A DNA stretch of 64,000 nt from Metellina segmentata. Its lineage: Eukaryota > Arthropoda > Arachnida > Araneae > Tetragnathidae. Positions 10,839 through 23,217 of the stretch are shown here, piece by piece (the stretch's first letter is position 1; the number at the start of each line of letters is the position of its first letter). Position numbers and translations under genes: made by a program. The notes below the pieces were generated by a model. That model was not told the origin of the DNA. It saw nothing but the letters and a program-made list of their open reading frames with translations, and did no database searches. The stretch lies in assembly GCA_947359465.1 (NCBI GenBank), contig OX375877.1, forward strand, positions 56,126,944-56,190,943, given 5' to 3'.

Positions 10839-12888
10839 GATAAAAAAGCATTATTGACCATACCAATTTATATTATGTCATGAGAAAGTGTCATGTCAGA
10901 TTTGTGGAACTCAGTTGTAGAATGTAAAATGTGTGTGTGTGTTCCCCAATTACATTTCAACCCAAAATTCTTTTGAGAACTCATCTGAAAATGATTTCAT
11001 TCAGTAAACTGAGGAATTGTATTAGCAATAAAAAGTATTAATTGCTTGGAAAAATGACTGAAAAATAAATATTTTTCAGGTTTATATATAGCAGAGGAAC
11101 AGCCTAAGTAAATAGGATCTGAACCATTTTTTAGCATTATCATGGTTGATTTTCTATAGCAAGGGAAATAGAAGTATTGAGTGGATAGGTTCTAACAAAG
11201 CAGTTCTATGTATCCTATGATGAAATTCACAAATTAATGGTGTTTGTACATGAAAATCAAAGTTGATCATAACTTGGGTAGAATGAAAATTAGTAAGTAG
11301 GAATTGCTTTGTAGCTATGCAAATGGATACCCATCCCAATTCTTGATGATATTAGTGCTCGTTTAGAACCCATTCATTTCTTTAACTTTTAGTGCCAAAA
11401 CTGTATTGGTTTTCAATTGTCTCAATGTATTCACAAAAATAAAATAGTTATTTATCTTATGCTAGCCAAGAGATGAGCAAATTGCGATTTTATTAAATAT
11501 ACCAAAAAGGTGTAGTTTTTTTAGGAGTTATATCGGGTGCAAGTTCTGTATCCCAAAAAATAGGTACATATTTAATGATTAAAATTATCATTTTTCACTG
11601 CTATGGTGTAATTTGTCTTATGAACAGAAGAAAAGTAATGTTTGTTTTGTAAAAAAAAGTTAATATTATTCATTTAAATACTAAGTGTTCAATAATTTAA
11701 GTTTTAATGAAATGTGGTATATCTTATGGTATTTTTTAATTAACATCTCTCTCCTCTCCCCTAACTTACACACCACATCACTTGGTCTATATCATATTCC
11801 ACAAATAAATATAATTATTTCAGTTCTAAAATTCAATTTAAATTACATTCCAAAACAGTTCACACAATCCAGAAAAAAAATTACTAAGTTACCAATTCTC
11901 AATTTTAACAATACTTACGTGTACCAGACATCATTGGTAATCTTGAATAATTATGAAAATCAGAACTAAATATAAATCTTTTAGTACAAATTGTAAGCAA
12001 CATTTAATGTATTCAGAATGATTTATTGAGACTGATTCTGACATTGCAAGATATGTTTGTAAACAAACACATGAAAGTAAACAAAAAGAAGTGTTTCAGT
12101 TACAGTGAATATATGTACTTCAATTCATTATAAAAGGTATTTTTTAATTAATGTTGTACAAGAAAAACAAAGAAACAAATGGTACATAAAAACTTTTATT
12201 TTCAATTCAATACACAATGAACTTTAAATATCAATTTAGTCATACAGGACAAAAATTCATTTTTCTGTAAATACAATTAATTGTACAAGACTCGAAAAAA
12301 AAACTTTTTGCATGACAACTTAACTTATGACCATTAAGTGTAAAATTGTTCAAATTTAAGTATTTCCAATCTTAATTTTTTTTCTTCTTGAAACTTATTA
12401 TTATATTTAATAGAGGAATTGTTTATTTTTGTAAAAAATTGGGTAATTTAAAAATTTACTTATCATTTTGACAATAACTACTATCACAAAAACACCTGCT
12501 TCTAGAAATAAAAACAAAACCACATAGAAACACATTTTGATAGTGGGAATTACAAAATCATAAATACGAGTAAGAGGGCTAGTTAAAAATCTGAAGGACG
12601 AGGAACCTGAAAATATAAAGTGTGCACATCAGTGCAATACAAATGAGATCACAAACTCGCCTTTTCGTGTCAACTTAATGTACACCTAATTCTGTTTGGA
12701 CGAGCACGAGTATCATCTAGTGCGGATGTTTCACCAGTTTTACGAACGAATTCTGTTATTAATTGTTGTGTTTGTGTTAGGCCATAATCTAATTATGTGT
12801 AAGAGGCTACCAACAACTACAGTCCACGTTGAAATTTCCCAGTGCATTTCTCATAAGGGTCAGGTTTGACAAAATTATTAACCAATTT

Positions 12889-13245
12889 TCAGGTCAGTTC
12901 CAGACATTCTTTTATTAAACCCGTATTTAGAACAAGATCATATTGTTCATTATCACTACATTCTGTGGGATTAGGAGTCTCAAAGACAACCCCTTCTAAT
13001 ATTTCATCTTTGCTTACGGCTTTGTCGACTGATTCATGGATATCTTCAAATAATAGATCACCGAATCCTTCTCCAGTTGTGTGCCATTGTAATGATGTAG
13101 GGAATACAGTCGTATTAGTTACCAAATACAATAAGAACATTGTAGATACATAGATGTATACATTGGTAAATGCAAACATGCGTTCCAAAACGCATACACT
13201 AGATGTTATGCAATCTATGTGGGGGCAATATAACTTACTAGCCAC
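12889..13245 (-). CDS. Possible coding fragment of unknown function
   Basis: The minus-strand frame of 118 codons is acidic and codon-like in its last 70 residues (GEGFGDLLFEDIHESVDKAV, then ETPNPTECSDNEQYD), while the first part looks random. Past the stop the text stays suggestive in another frame (NFVKPDPYEKCTGKFQR), which hints at a frameshift or an exon boundary. A minus-strand AATAAA near 12205 could end a transcript. It matches no family I know. It is either a fragment of the host element's gene, a captured exon or chance. Confidence 0.25.
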   Translation of the reverse strand: MASKLYCPHIDCITSSVCVLERMFAFTNVYIYVSTMFLLYLVTNTTVFPTSLQWHTTGEGFGDLLFEDIHESVDKAVSKDEILEGVVFETPNPTECSDNEQYDLVLNTGLIKECLELT

Positions 13246-15530
13246 TGCATGGCCAGCACGGCACTGCCTGTGACAGTTCTTTTCGTGCGGTCAGGTGTGA
13301 CCACTGCTTGCTAACCCCCTGTAATTGCTGCGAATTCCCATTTAGTTTAACAGATGATACTACTATGCCACAACTATAAAAAAAAATCGTAAAATTTGGG
13401 CAAATAAATTTAAAATGACAAGAGTAAATAGAGAATAAAAAATTTATTTTGAATTTGAGTATAAAAAAAGTTTGTGCAAAAACAGAATTAGGTGTGTATA
13501 CACAAACAGGAAACTTTCGACACAAAAAAATAATACGCTCAGGGTAGAGTCACATGAATTGAACCTATGTCATTCATCTACAGCTTGCAAGCTACTAAAC
13601 AATGAGAAACCCACTGAACCACCAGCAAGTTACTTTCCCACTCCTTGCCCTCAGCAATGATACTATTCTCTCTACACCTCGCCTCCCTTTTACGGCTTAT
13701 CTCCCCACAGGTATATCAATAGAATAGCACAAAATCATTAATACTACCCTAATTTTATTCAACAGAGGTTTGGGAAAACCAAATCGACATATCACATTGT
13801 TTATTTTAACATACCTATATGAGAACTTAGAATAAAATTTGAAATAAACAATCAGCAAAACAACTCTTACCGCTATTTAGAAACAAATATTGAGAAAATA
13901 CAGTACTTAACCGTTAGCTGGGTACCAAAAAACCGCCAAGCTTAACAATTAGTGCAGCTATCGTCAAGCCTAAATATTCACGCAAAGAGTATTTCCTGGC
14001 ATTTTTGGCAAATGAAAATTCTGTCATAGATAAATTCAAGTCTATTTCAATACACGAACCTCAGGCACGCCTCTAGTATGCAGTGTCCCTCATAAATGAT
14101 GCAGCCAGTTCACACAGTGTCATTTGTCTGTTAGCACAAATGCACTAGTGATGGGTAATGCCTTCTATGAGGTACTCTCGATACACCCTTGACAATGTGG
14201 AGCAAGGTCTCAACTATGTCCGAAATATTAAGCCTATGCGTTTAGCTTTAACTGTCCTTCCATATTCAAACTCGGTTAATTCTTGGCAGGTAAAGACATT
14301 CAAGAGTTCAACAGGCATCACTGATAACTATCTTACTCTTTATACCATTTTAATGCAATATGAGCCCTAGTAAATTTGCATACTGCTATCCCATGACTTT
14401 TAGCACATCAGTGTATGGAAGTTATACAAAATTAATAATGCAAAGATTTTGGCACAGGCATATGAAGGATTAAAAAATAATACAAAGATTTTGCAAATGA
14501 AACTACACAAAAAATAGCTAGAGATTAGGAAAAAGTGTGTCTTACTAATTTGAACTAATGGAGTCGCACTGGCCACAGCACGTTTTTAAGTAAAATGCTT
14601 GAGTAAATATATTAAGAGAATCTTCACCCATCATATGGAGAAGAATGATTCAAATTGCCCATTGGATTTATAGTCGCGTGGAATGTTTAAAACAAAACTT
14701 ATGCTGATGAACAGGCTTGTGAGTGACACATGTTCAATGGCCCATAAAGGAACGAGTTGTCGTGTAATTATGATCCCTATCAAAAAAGGTTATGTAGTGC
14801 TTCAAGGGAAGGCTGATTTACTATTGAACTAACTTGAATAAAATAGCACGTCTCTTCATAGTTATTTCATTTTCAATATTATTACACATAATACAGAAAG
14901 GAAATTGAAATTTTAAATTCTTATTTAAATCACTGATTTTTTTAAATAAAAAATCACTTCATTTTAATGTGCATACATACCCTGTAACAATCTAAAAATC
15001 GAAAGAAATGGTCTGTTTTAATAGAATCAGATGTATTCAATTTGTGGACTTTCATATTATGCAATCTCAAAAACTCGATTATATCTAACTATGCATCAAA
15101 AAATTAACTACTGATCGCAGAACGAACAATCTCACTGCCTCTACTAAAATACTAAGATTACACTTCACAAATTTAATTAAATGCAACAGCGTAAAACAAT
15201 TCAAAATCGAAGCTGAAACAAATTTTTCTTGCATGTATCCAACGCATCGAAAGACACATTTCAAATTTGAAGGAGATTGGATGTGTAACTGAAAAGTAAA
15301 TACAATCTTTCTTCAATCAAGAATACGCCTAAAGACAAATTTACTTTTCCTAATTAAATTATTCCGCTTTCAATAGAAAGTCCGTTGCAATTGCAATCCA
15401 TCAGCTCCTCACCTCACAAGCATAAACAAAACAGAATAATACATTCAACATCAAAACAGGGATTTTTCAAACCAGTTCAAAATTTTCCCTACCGCCGACA
15501 GAACTAAAAAAGTGTACGCCATCTAGCGGT

Positions 15531-15580
15531 AATTCGTCTAAGTTTTAACATTAGGATTCTTCCTCTGTCCATCCGCTTGT
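15531..15580 (-). repeat. Right terminal inverted repeat of the 5.7 kb element
   Basis: Reverse complement of the left TIR, ending CCATCCGCTTGT and followed directly by the target duplication GAATGTGAC. Confidence 0.85.
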
Positions 15581-15589
15581 GAATGTGAC

Positions 15590-16035
15590 CGCCTTGTAAC
15601 ATCGTAATAAAAGAAATAACCTTTTTTAAAGAATTAAAAAAAAATTATTTACATATTGGTAGCGATATCACAGTCTACATCTCATCATACATAGCAAACA
15701 TAACGGCTGAAACATGCCACTCTAACACAGCACCGTGTTCACTCTTCAAAAAGAACATTCAATCGACTACAAGCAGTTTTCAAAAAATAACTTTTCACCA
15801 ACGTTATACATAAAAAATAAATAAACTTCCGGGAAAACCATCTAAGCTCAAATAAATATGTCAAAAGAAAAGATATCCTTTCCAAAAGTAATAAGAAGCA
15901 TAAATAAACACAGGAAGTATCGCAATGTCTTGGAATAAGGAAAAAGAAATACTATAATTTTATTTGAAAGATATTCCGGAAGTATACGTTACAGCCTCTA
16001 TACATTTTCAACAAAGAGTCTGTGACCGGCTAGAG
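15590..16035. other. Unassigned AT-rich sequence
   Basis: No gene, repeat unit or RNA signature is recognised between the 9-bp-TSD element and the hAT terminus at 16036. Confidence 0.5.
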
Positions 16036-16743
16036 CAGTGGTGGCCAACCTGTGGCGCATGCGCCAAACGTGGTGCATTAGATGATTACAAGTGGCGCAT
16101 TGCATTCTTGCGCGTACTTATTTTTATAAAGTAAGCGCCATAACTGAGAGAATCCATCTTCTGTTATGTCTTGTAATATAGAAATAAAAGTGCACTCTAA
16201 AGTTCAACAAGACATTTAATAATTATAAATAGACATCGCAACAGACAAGCATAAGAACGATACGATCAGCGTAAAGGCACAGGCAAGTGTCTCAATGTAT
16301 TGCGCTAGACAAGAATTGCATCAGACAAACCTAACTGAGCAGTAATGTAAACACAAAAATTAGTAATATAAGCACTCACAGGAAATAGTAATATAAACAC
16401 GCATAGGAAATATGCAACAACTTCATATTTTCAACACCCGAGTGCTCACAGTTAAATTCGTACAGTCTTCTCAGTGCGAAAGAAAATGAGCAAAAGAAGC
16501 GCAGAAAGTGATAGTAAGCGTGAATTTAATGAACAGTGGGAATATGAACTGTTATTTATAGCAAGTCTATCAGGAAAACCGTTTTGAATTGTTTGTGTGA
16601 GTACTCTTTCACGTAATAGAAGACATGATCTTAATAGACACTATAAAACACGCCATCAGGCTAACAGAAGGGAAAATTGAAGCTCGTTTTCGGGTCTGAG
16701 TTACGAAGGAAACGAATACGTGATTAACCCGGGAAAGCCTAGC

Positions 16744-18252
16744 GGTACCATATGATACCAGAAATAAAGGTTTAAAATATTACAATTTTCTTCGTTATAA
16801 TTCAAATATTTTGTTTGTTTGTTAGTAGATCGCACCTCACAAGAGAGTGAAAAATCCTGTCTGGATAATAATTTAAGTGAACAACAAGTCAGATTTTTAC
16901 TTTGAGCGGAAGAAACAAGATCATTTTTGGGCTATGACAAAATGACGCATCGAAAAAGTAAGTGCTACCTTTCTCTCTTTACTGATACATATAGAAATGA
17001 AAGTTTGACACAATATTTATCGTTTATGTCTGGATATTACGTGCACAGTGTTTCAAAAAAATATAATAATATTATGTACATCTTTTTTGTATAGGAATGT
17101 TACTGGTACCGTATGGTACCACTAGGCTTTTACACTATCTTTTCATCATTGCTTAGATTTTCATTGATCTTTGCTCTAGGAAATACAAAAATGGTTTAAA
17201 AGTGTATTATTAAATTTTTTTACTATATATAATAGAATAATTAAAAAATAAATGTGTATAAAATAATTGTACAACAATTTTGCATTAAAAAAATTTTTTA
17301 AATAACAAAAATTTCATAAAAATAACAAAGCCAAAAGTATAAAATGGAGAGGGAGTTGTAGGTTAAAATGCAGTTATGGAATTAAAAAAAATGTGTCTAT
17401 GACTATATTTTTCAACACATTGTTTCTTATGGCAGTTTTTATGTATATATTAATTTATGTGTATATTTTATTATTTTGAAATACAGTTTCATTTTTCAGA
17501 AATATTTAACACTAGAAGAAGCTCTTCTGCTATTTGTAGAATTGAACTCCGAGTCGGACTAAGAATATATCTATATTGAACCTCCTGATGTTGCAGTAGT
17601 ATCACAAATGAAGACTCGGCAGAAGAAGATGAAGGAGAACTTACAGATAATTTATCTGTTCGTCAGTTACGTGTAAATGTAGAAACTTCACTGAAAAAAA
17701 TGCACAGAAAATATTATTTAGATTTAGATTCAGAAGAGAGAGGGTCTGGCAAACTCTACTAACTAAAAAAATAGCACAAGTAATCAAGAAGACTGGTGCA
17801 AATAAATTAAAAAGAAATTGGGTTCAAGATGCGCTGCTATAAACTACACTAGTTGAACTGACACTATGTGCGTAAACTGTGACGTAGGGCTTTGTATTTT
17901 TTTTAGACTTTCACTCAAAATAACATTGCAAATAGACCATGTAATAAAGTTATTGATTATATTTCATAAAAAAATGCAACTATTATTATTAGTAATATTA
18001 TTGATATTAATTACCATTAGGCTTGCGCTTTCTGGATAGTAAAAATTTTCTCTTCTTTTCTTAGTTTTTTTTTTTTTTTACTATTATATATTTATCAAAA
18101 TGTGTTTTTCTATGCCATACATTTGTATTTTTGTATAAATTTCAAATTATAAACTGGTAAAAATATATTTAAACCGCTTGCGTCGGTATCAAAAAGAAAT
18201 TGCATGATTTACAATTTGCTCCCTTAAAAGCCTCGTGGTACCATATGGTACC
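16744..18252. repeat. Three palindromic GGTACCATATGGTACC sites in the piggyBac element
   Basis: Copies lie at 16744-16759, 17105-17120 and 18237-18252, the first two with one mismatch each. Each is flanked by AAAGCCT or its complement AGGCTTT, the same word as in the terminal repeat. They look like subterminal repeats, which in this superfamily can bind transposase. Confidence 0.7.
17498..17762 (+). pseudogene. piggyBac transposase N-terminal fragment
   Basis: The translation reads KYLTLEEALLLFVELNSESD, a stop, then EYIYIEPPDVAVVS. After a one-base shift it continues with EDSAEEDEGELTDNLSVRQL. The acidic EPPD...TDEDS...DNLSGRQL pattern is characteristic of the N-terminus of PGBD-type transposases. 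The frame ends in a stop at about 17760, before the DDD catalytic core, and the core is not visible downstream. Confidence 0.75.
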
Positions 18253-19800
18253 ATGCATATTTTCCAATTTTATTGAATTTTTACAACAAAAAAAGGCTTT
18301 TCCTACATAAATAGCATCCTATCAACAATATACTAGAAAGAAATTGATATTGGAAAAAAATAATTAATTCAGGCTTTGCCGGGTTAAGAAAAAGGAAGAT
18401 ATCAGAAGACAAAATATTTGCTAAAGTAAGTTGTGAAGACTTGGCAATGACAGAAGCGTCTTATGAAAGAGCTTTAGCATTGGCAAAAAGGAAGAAACCT
18501 TTTTTTGACGAAGAAATTTTTAAGCCTTGTCTCCAATTATTTGCACGCCATCTCGGTAATAAAGGTATTGAAAGGAAAGCAGACGAAATTGCTATGTCAA
18601 GGCAGACAGTTACGAGACGTATCGAAGAACTCTCTCAGCAACTGGAAGACCTTGTCCATTCTTGTACCTTCTTTTCTCTAGCTTTGGATGAATCAACGGA
18701 CATATGTGTGATTTAGCCCATTTAAATAATTTCATAAGAGGAATTGATGATAATTTTAATGTCTTTGAAAAACGTTCCAGTCTGGAGTCAATACACGGTA
18801 AAACAAGAGGATTAGACATATTTAAAAAAGTAAAATCATGCCTAGAAAACTCATGTGTGTAATGACGGAACACCGTCAATGATAGGTAAAAACAATGACA
18901 CTACAATGTTGCTTGAAAGTTTTTTAAAACGTCCTGTACTAAAATATCACTGCATTGTACACCAAAAGGCACTGTGTGAAAAAACTTTACAAATTCAGCA
19001 TGGTATGTTACCGGTTGTGAAATGTGTGCATAAAATTAGAGTAAGCGCATTAAACAGACGAGAATTCATAGAATATTGTGGATTGTTAGATTTGGAATAT
19101 GGTAAACTTATCCTCATTGTGAGCTGCGCTGGCTTTCTAGAGGACAGGTTCTGAGTAGATTTAGAAATTGAAAAACGCTGTTTATAATTTTTTAGAACAG
19201 GGAAATGAAAAACCTGGCTATTTGATTTGGCATTTTTTGTTGATGCTAATAGACATCTCAATGATCTAATTCGAAACTACAAGGAAAGAATAATTTATTT
19301 CCTAGCTTTGTAAATACCTTCTATTTATGTAAAATGAAATTAAAACTCTTCAATTCTCAGATAGTCAGGATTTGAGTATATTTTCACACTTAAAAGAGCA
19401 GAGTGAATGCGCTGCGGATAATAACAATTTGACCAAATATATTGAAAAAGTAAAGTTAAGCCATTTGAAAGTCGTTTTCATGATTTGGCTAAAGAAGAAA
19501 ACTGCAGACTCGCATTGATAAACCCATTTTCACTTAGTGAACAAAACGTAATAAAGATGCCTAGTAACATACAATTGGAACATATTGATTTAAAAACAAA
19601 TTCAGTATTAAAAATGAAATTTGATGAGATTTTTTCAGATCAAAATGCTTTTGACATGATTAATTTCTGGAGTTCATTACCCTGTGAATATTTCCCAGAA
19701 CTAAAAATAATTTGAAAAAAATTATATATGTCGTTTCGGAACGACATATTGATCTGAACAAGCATTTTTATCCATGAAAATAACATGCAAAAAAGTTTCA

Positions 19801-20962
19801 CTAATTGTAAGTAATGTTTATGTGATGTAATAGATAGTTTTATATACAATAATTAAACCATTTAAAATGTTAATTATGTCTTTAACATACTTTTATTAAA
19901 AATGTTGTTAAGGATATGCCAGGAGACCAATGAAAGTAAGAATGTAGAAAACGTACTTGAGTTGTATGGTGTGCAGTTTTTAGGATTAAACCTATCATTT
20001 CTGTGGAAAGGTCTACATACACCTGGATTAATTTTTTCCCCACTATAAATTCTTCCATCAATAACAGATCCTTTAGGTAGCTGCAGATCGTACCTGAAGT
20101 TCCATCGATGAAATTTGGACTAGATTAATTCCATTCCATGTGTTAGTACCACGAGCTGTGTGGTGCAAGCCAAAAAGCTGAAGTCGTGGATGATCTTAAC
20201 TTTTACATTTAGCTGCTGTAAGGTCACATTTAACTTTATCCAGATGAGTCTACAGATGTTGTACCATGCATTACCACTCAAAAAGTCCTATCCACCACAA
20301 CAACAAATTGTGAGCCATTGGTATGCATAGATTGGAGCCAGAAACATTCTATTATGGTAAGAAGTACTAAAATCAGATAGAAATCTAGACAAGAACTAAT
20401 AAAACAAAAATAGAAAATTAAGCTGGAAACAACAGGTATATGGAACACAAAGCACATTATTGATATAATTAGAAAAATTAATTTTGAAGAGATTTATGTT
20501 TTTCTGTATATGCTTAAAACATCTGTAAGGCTCTATTTTTCTTTTTAATCACTATTGACAACTGAATTTGTTATATTTGCATCTCCACCCAACAACTTTT
20601 CCAGTTTCTATTGTGATTCTCTTGAATATTTCCATTATCTTGGAATCATTCACATTGGGGGTAACACCTTTACAAACCTGGAATCAACAGGTGTACTACA
20701 GCTTTAAATAGCAACAGGGATTTCGACCATAACATTAGAATTCGTATCATTTGAAGACTTCACATGTGTCCTGGTGAACTTGTGTAGCACCATTGGATGT
20801 GATTACAAAATGTATGTGCTTACAGATTTGTAAACGTACTGAATGTTCCACGCAAGTGTACTGAAATTCATGAATACATGGTTCTATTTCATCACATTGA
20901 ATTGGGCATTCATCTTTTATGAAACTGAGACATGTTCTGTTCGGTTTACACCCTTGATGCTT
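19801..20962. other. Unassigned sequence downstream of the hAT gene
   Basis: Short open frames only. Minus-strand scraps such as GVTPNVNDSKIMEIFKRI near 20650 look faintly protein-like, but no family is recognised. Confidence 0.4.
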
Positions 20963-21566
20963 TTAATAATGATCCAGGTATACAGAATATTTATTTTTGA
21001 TCATTTTGATGGTCGAAGTAAGTTTACTGCATTTCAAAGAAAGCAATTGATTAATCAACTCGTTTAAAATACTAGTGAGCCGCAGAGCTAAGACATCGAA
21101 CCTTTTTATTGTTTTGGCTTCTTCCCTATACTCTAATTGTTGAAATCTTTCAACCTTCATGTTTGTATTTATGCCTAACTCTACCATGTAGCAATATGCT
21201 CACATTTTAACACGCTTTAAATAGTGCTTCAAGATATACCAAAGCACCATCATTTGTGGAATATTTAGAAACAAACAAATCCAACAAAGAAAGAAACATG
21301 AGAGCACCAGTCTTTTGGGCCAAACTAAAAAGATCCTGTTCAATAATTTCACGCAAATCCCCAGTTTTAATTTTCGTTCCAAGCGCGATTATATGGTTAT
21401 GAAGGGTGTTGTTTATACTTTTAATTGCTTTTCATACAGAACATGTGGAAGAGAAAACTTTTAATATTTCACCATTGTTTGCATTCCGAATATGCCTATT
21501 CATATAGTGCACATCTGAAAACAGATTATTGCAGTGGGGACAGTAATGTTCATTATTGGAAACCAT
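20963..21566 (-). pseudogene. Broken ORF with a C2H2-like zinc finger, unknown family
   Basis: A minus-strand frame opens at 21566 with MVSNNEHYCPHC and continues NNLFSDVHYMNRHIRN. That is a CX2C...H pattern resembling a C2H2 finger whose last histidine is missing. Frame-shifted segments follow: INNTLHNHIIALGTKIKTGD, then REIIEQDLFSLAQKTG, and at 21187-20963 a 74-codon frame ending with KMIKNKYSVYLDH. Several stops interrupt it. It could be a mobile-element gene or a decayed host zinc-finger gene. Confidence 0.3.
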
Positions 21567-22860
21567 TAAAACAATCTAAATTTGCAAGTTGAAAAATCAA
21601 ATGAATTGAAAACAATCAAAATGGGAACAAAATGAATGCAACACTACCAAGATGGAAATATATAATACATTGACAACCACAAGTTAAACGAAACAATTAA
21701 CACAATGAAAAACAAATTAGTATAGTTGATACACTGCAAATAAATGACACTTGAATGGAAACAATAAATACACTGAAAACCAAACACTACGCTGAAAACA
21801 ACACATTAAACGAAGAAATTCACACAGAAAATCAAATTAAACAGACAATACACTAAAAATTAAATTTATGCACTGTAAATTAATGACAACACTGAAATGG
21901 AAACAAATAAAACAAAATTAATGCACCGAAAATAAGTGTAAAACTAATTAACCCTAGTAAAAAAAAAACATAAAAAAATCATCAAAAAATCTCTCATTCT
22001 TGTGAGCTTATATATAGGATGTTAGATTTTATTATGTTAGATAGACTTCGTTGCAATGATAATTAGTAGTTTACTTATAAGAAAACAACTTCAATCTACA
22101 TCACTGATATCTATACTACTGAATATGTGACAAAGAAGAAAGTCATTAAATCAGCATGTTAACCATTAATTTGAAATTAATACGGATGGATATAAATTTT
22201 CTAATACTATTTAATAGAAATATATTTCCATGCTATATCATGTGGTCTATCAAGCATACAACAAATGTATTTCGAAATACCTTGAGAGTAGAGTTATAAC
22301 GTACGCTAAATTGAAGTTGTGAAAGGTATGAAACCTGAATGTTCAATCTTGAAAACAAACAGAACCGATTTCAAAGTTACATATTTAACATACATTTCAA
22401 TTACTTACTGCTGTTTTTTATATTTTATCGTATATTTATTGTTATTATTTTATCGAGACGAACAAGGATGTTATTGAATTTGCGTCGCACTATAGCAACA
22501 CAATGGGTTGGTGAGGGACGAGGAAATTAGACCAATCTGACAAATCTTAGGTAAGACTTTTAAAATGTTAAAAGGTTGAATTAAGGTCGCTTCGGAAGTA
22601 GAGCAACCCAATAGGCTATTTCGAGGACATTAGGGAGTCAACTCTTGATTCGGTTCGAGTTAAAAAACTTTCATTTAATTTTTTTTCCTTTGATTTTATT
22701 CTTTATATTTCCTTTTAGGAATTTCTTCATATTTTACGAATTTAAAATTGGGCAGTACTTTTAATGCATTAAATGAACTGCAATTTTGAAAACTTTTCTC
22801 TAATTTCCAGAAATGAATTTATTATCTTCTCGAAAACAAAAATGTTTAAGAACAAGAATA
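21567..22860. other. Low-complexity AT-rich sequence, no gene seen
   Basis: About 21600-21950 repeats motifs such as GAAAACAA and CACTGAAA irregularly, without a fixed period. No coding or RNA signal is recognised. Confidence 0.5.
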
Positions 22861-22867
22861 AAAAATT

Positions 22868-23172
22868 TTGAGATGGTGCCTCAATAACCCGGTAGGATGA
22901 GTATCGGATTGACAACCGGAGGGTTGTGAGTTCGATACTCGATTCAACAAAATACCGTTGTGTACGTGTGGGCTGGTGCATGTTAATTCTGTCGTGGCTT
23001 CAAATTTCCTTCGTTGGCATGGTGTGGAAGTTTGCAAAGAGGGATACCAGCGTTTTCTGACCGTGGATCAAAACGACGAGGTGTCCTCGGATCTTTCTCT
23101 ACGGAATTGATCCCGAACAGTTGAAAATCTCGTTGTGTTGCCTCAGTGGGGAGTTAATTCAACTACCTACCT
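22868..23172 (+). repeat. tRNA-derived SINE, plus strand, near full length
   Basis: The head GGTGCCTCAATAACCCGGTA leads to an A-box-like TAGGATGAG, and about 45 bases later to the B-box-like GAGTTCGATACTC. The body has GAGGTGTCCTCGGATCTTTC and the tail GTTAATTCAACTACCTACCT. The head differs from that of the minus-strand copies at 2.1 and 23.5 kb, so at least two tRNA heads share one body. Confidence 0.75.
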
Positions 23173-23217
23173 ATTTTAAAATAATTTATTTACTACTTTT
23201 AATATTATTTTCTACTT

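Larger units (their letters stand above)
9883..15580. mobile_element. 5.7 kb TIR element with 9-bp target duplication
   Basis: The ends are inverted repeats beginning ACAAGCGGATGGACAGAGGA. Over about 50 bp the left (9883-9932) and right (15531-15580, reversed) ends differ at one position. The 9-bp word GAATGTGAC directly flanks both ends (9874-9882 and 15581-15589), a perfect target-site duplication. A 9-bp duplication is typical of Mutator-like elements and can occur in Merlin. The interior is AT-rich and I recognise no transposase, so it is either a non-autonomous derivative that captured unrelated DNA or an element whose transposase is too decayed to see. Confidence 0.75.
16728..18383 (+). 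mobile_element. piggyBac-type element nested in the hAT gene
   Basis: TTAA at 16724-16727 and 18384-18387 flank the element, as expected for a TTAA target duplication. The ends are inverted repeats CCCGGGAAAGCCT and CCCGGCAAAGCCT, and piggyBac termini typically start with CCC. The interior carries a piggyBac transposase N-terminal fragment. At 1656 bp it is shorter than an autonomous copy of about 2.3-2.5 kb. Confidence 0.85.
16487..19790 (+). pseudogene. hAT transposase, GTF2IRD2/ZBED-like, degraded
   Basis: The start at 16487 gives MSKRSAESDSKREFNEQWEY. A BED-like zinc-finger region follows, reading IVCVSTLSRNRRHDLNRHYK and then TRH, with an in-frame stop near the first Cys. After the piggyBac insertion the transposase core resumes (ERALALAKRKKPFFDEEIF, LALDESTDI at about 18680). 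Further parts lie at 18720-19150 (ESIHGKTRG, GTPSMIGKN, KYHCIVHQKALC, ALNRREF) and 19485-19790 (ALINPFSLSEQNVIKMPSN, then the dimerisation end). At least four frameshifts or stops separate these parts. It is a non-functional relative of the domesticated GTF2IRD2 and ZBED5 genes. Confidence 0.85.
16036..19800 (+). mobile_element. hAT element, GTF2IRD2/ZBED-like, interrupted by piggyBac
   Basis: The left end CAGTGGTGGCCAACCTGTGG at 16036 has the usual hAT terminal form. A broken transposase frame follows on the plus strand (16487-16680, then from about 18390 to 19790). A 1.66 kb piggyBac element sits between the two parts. I could not place the right terminal repeat with confidence, so the right boundary is approximate. 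Confidence 0.65.
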
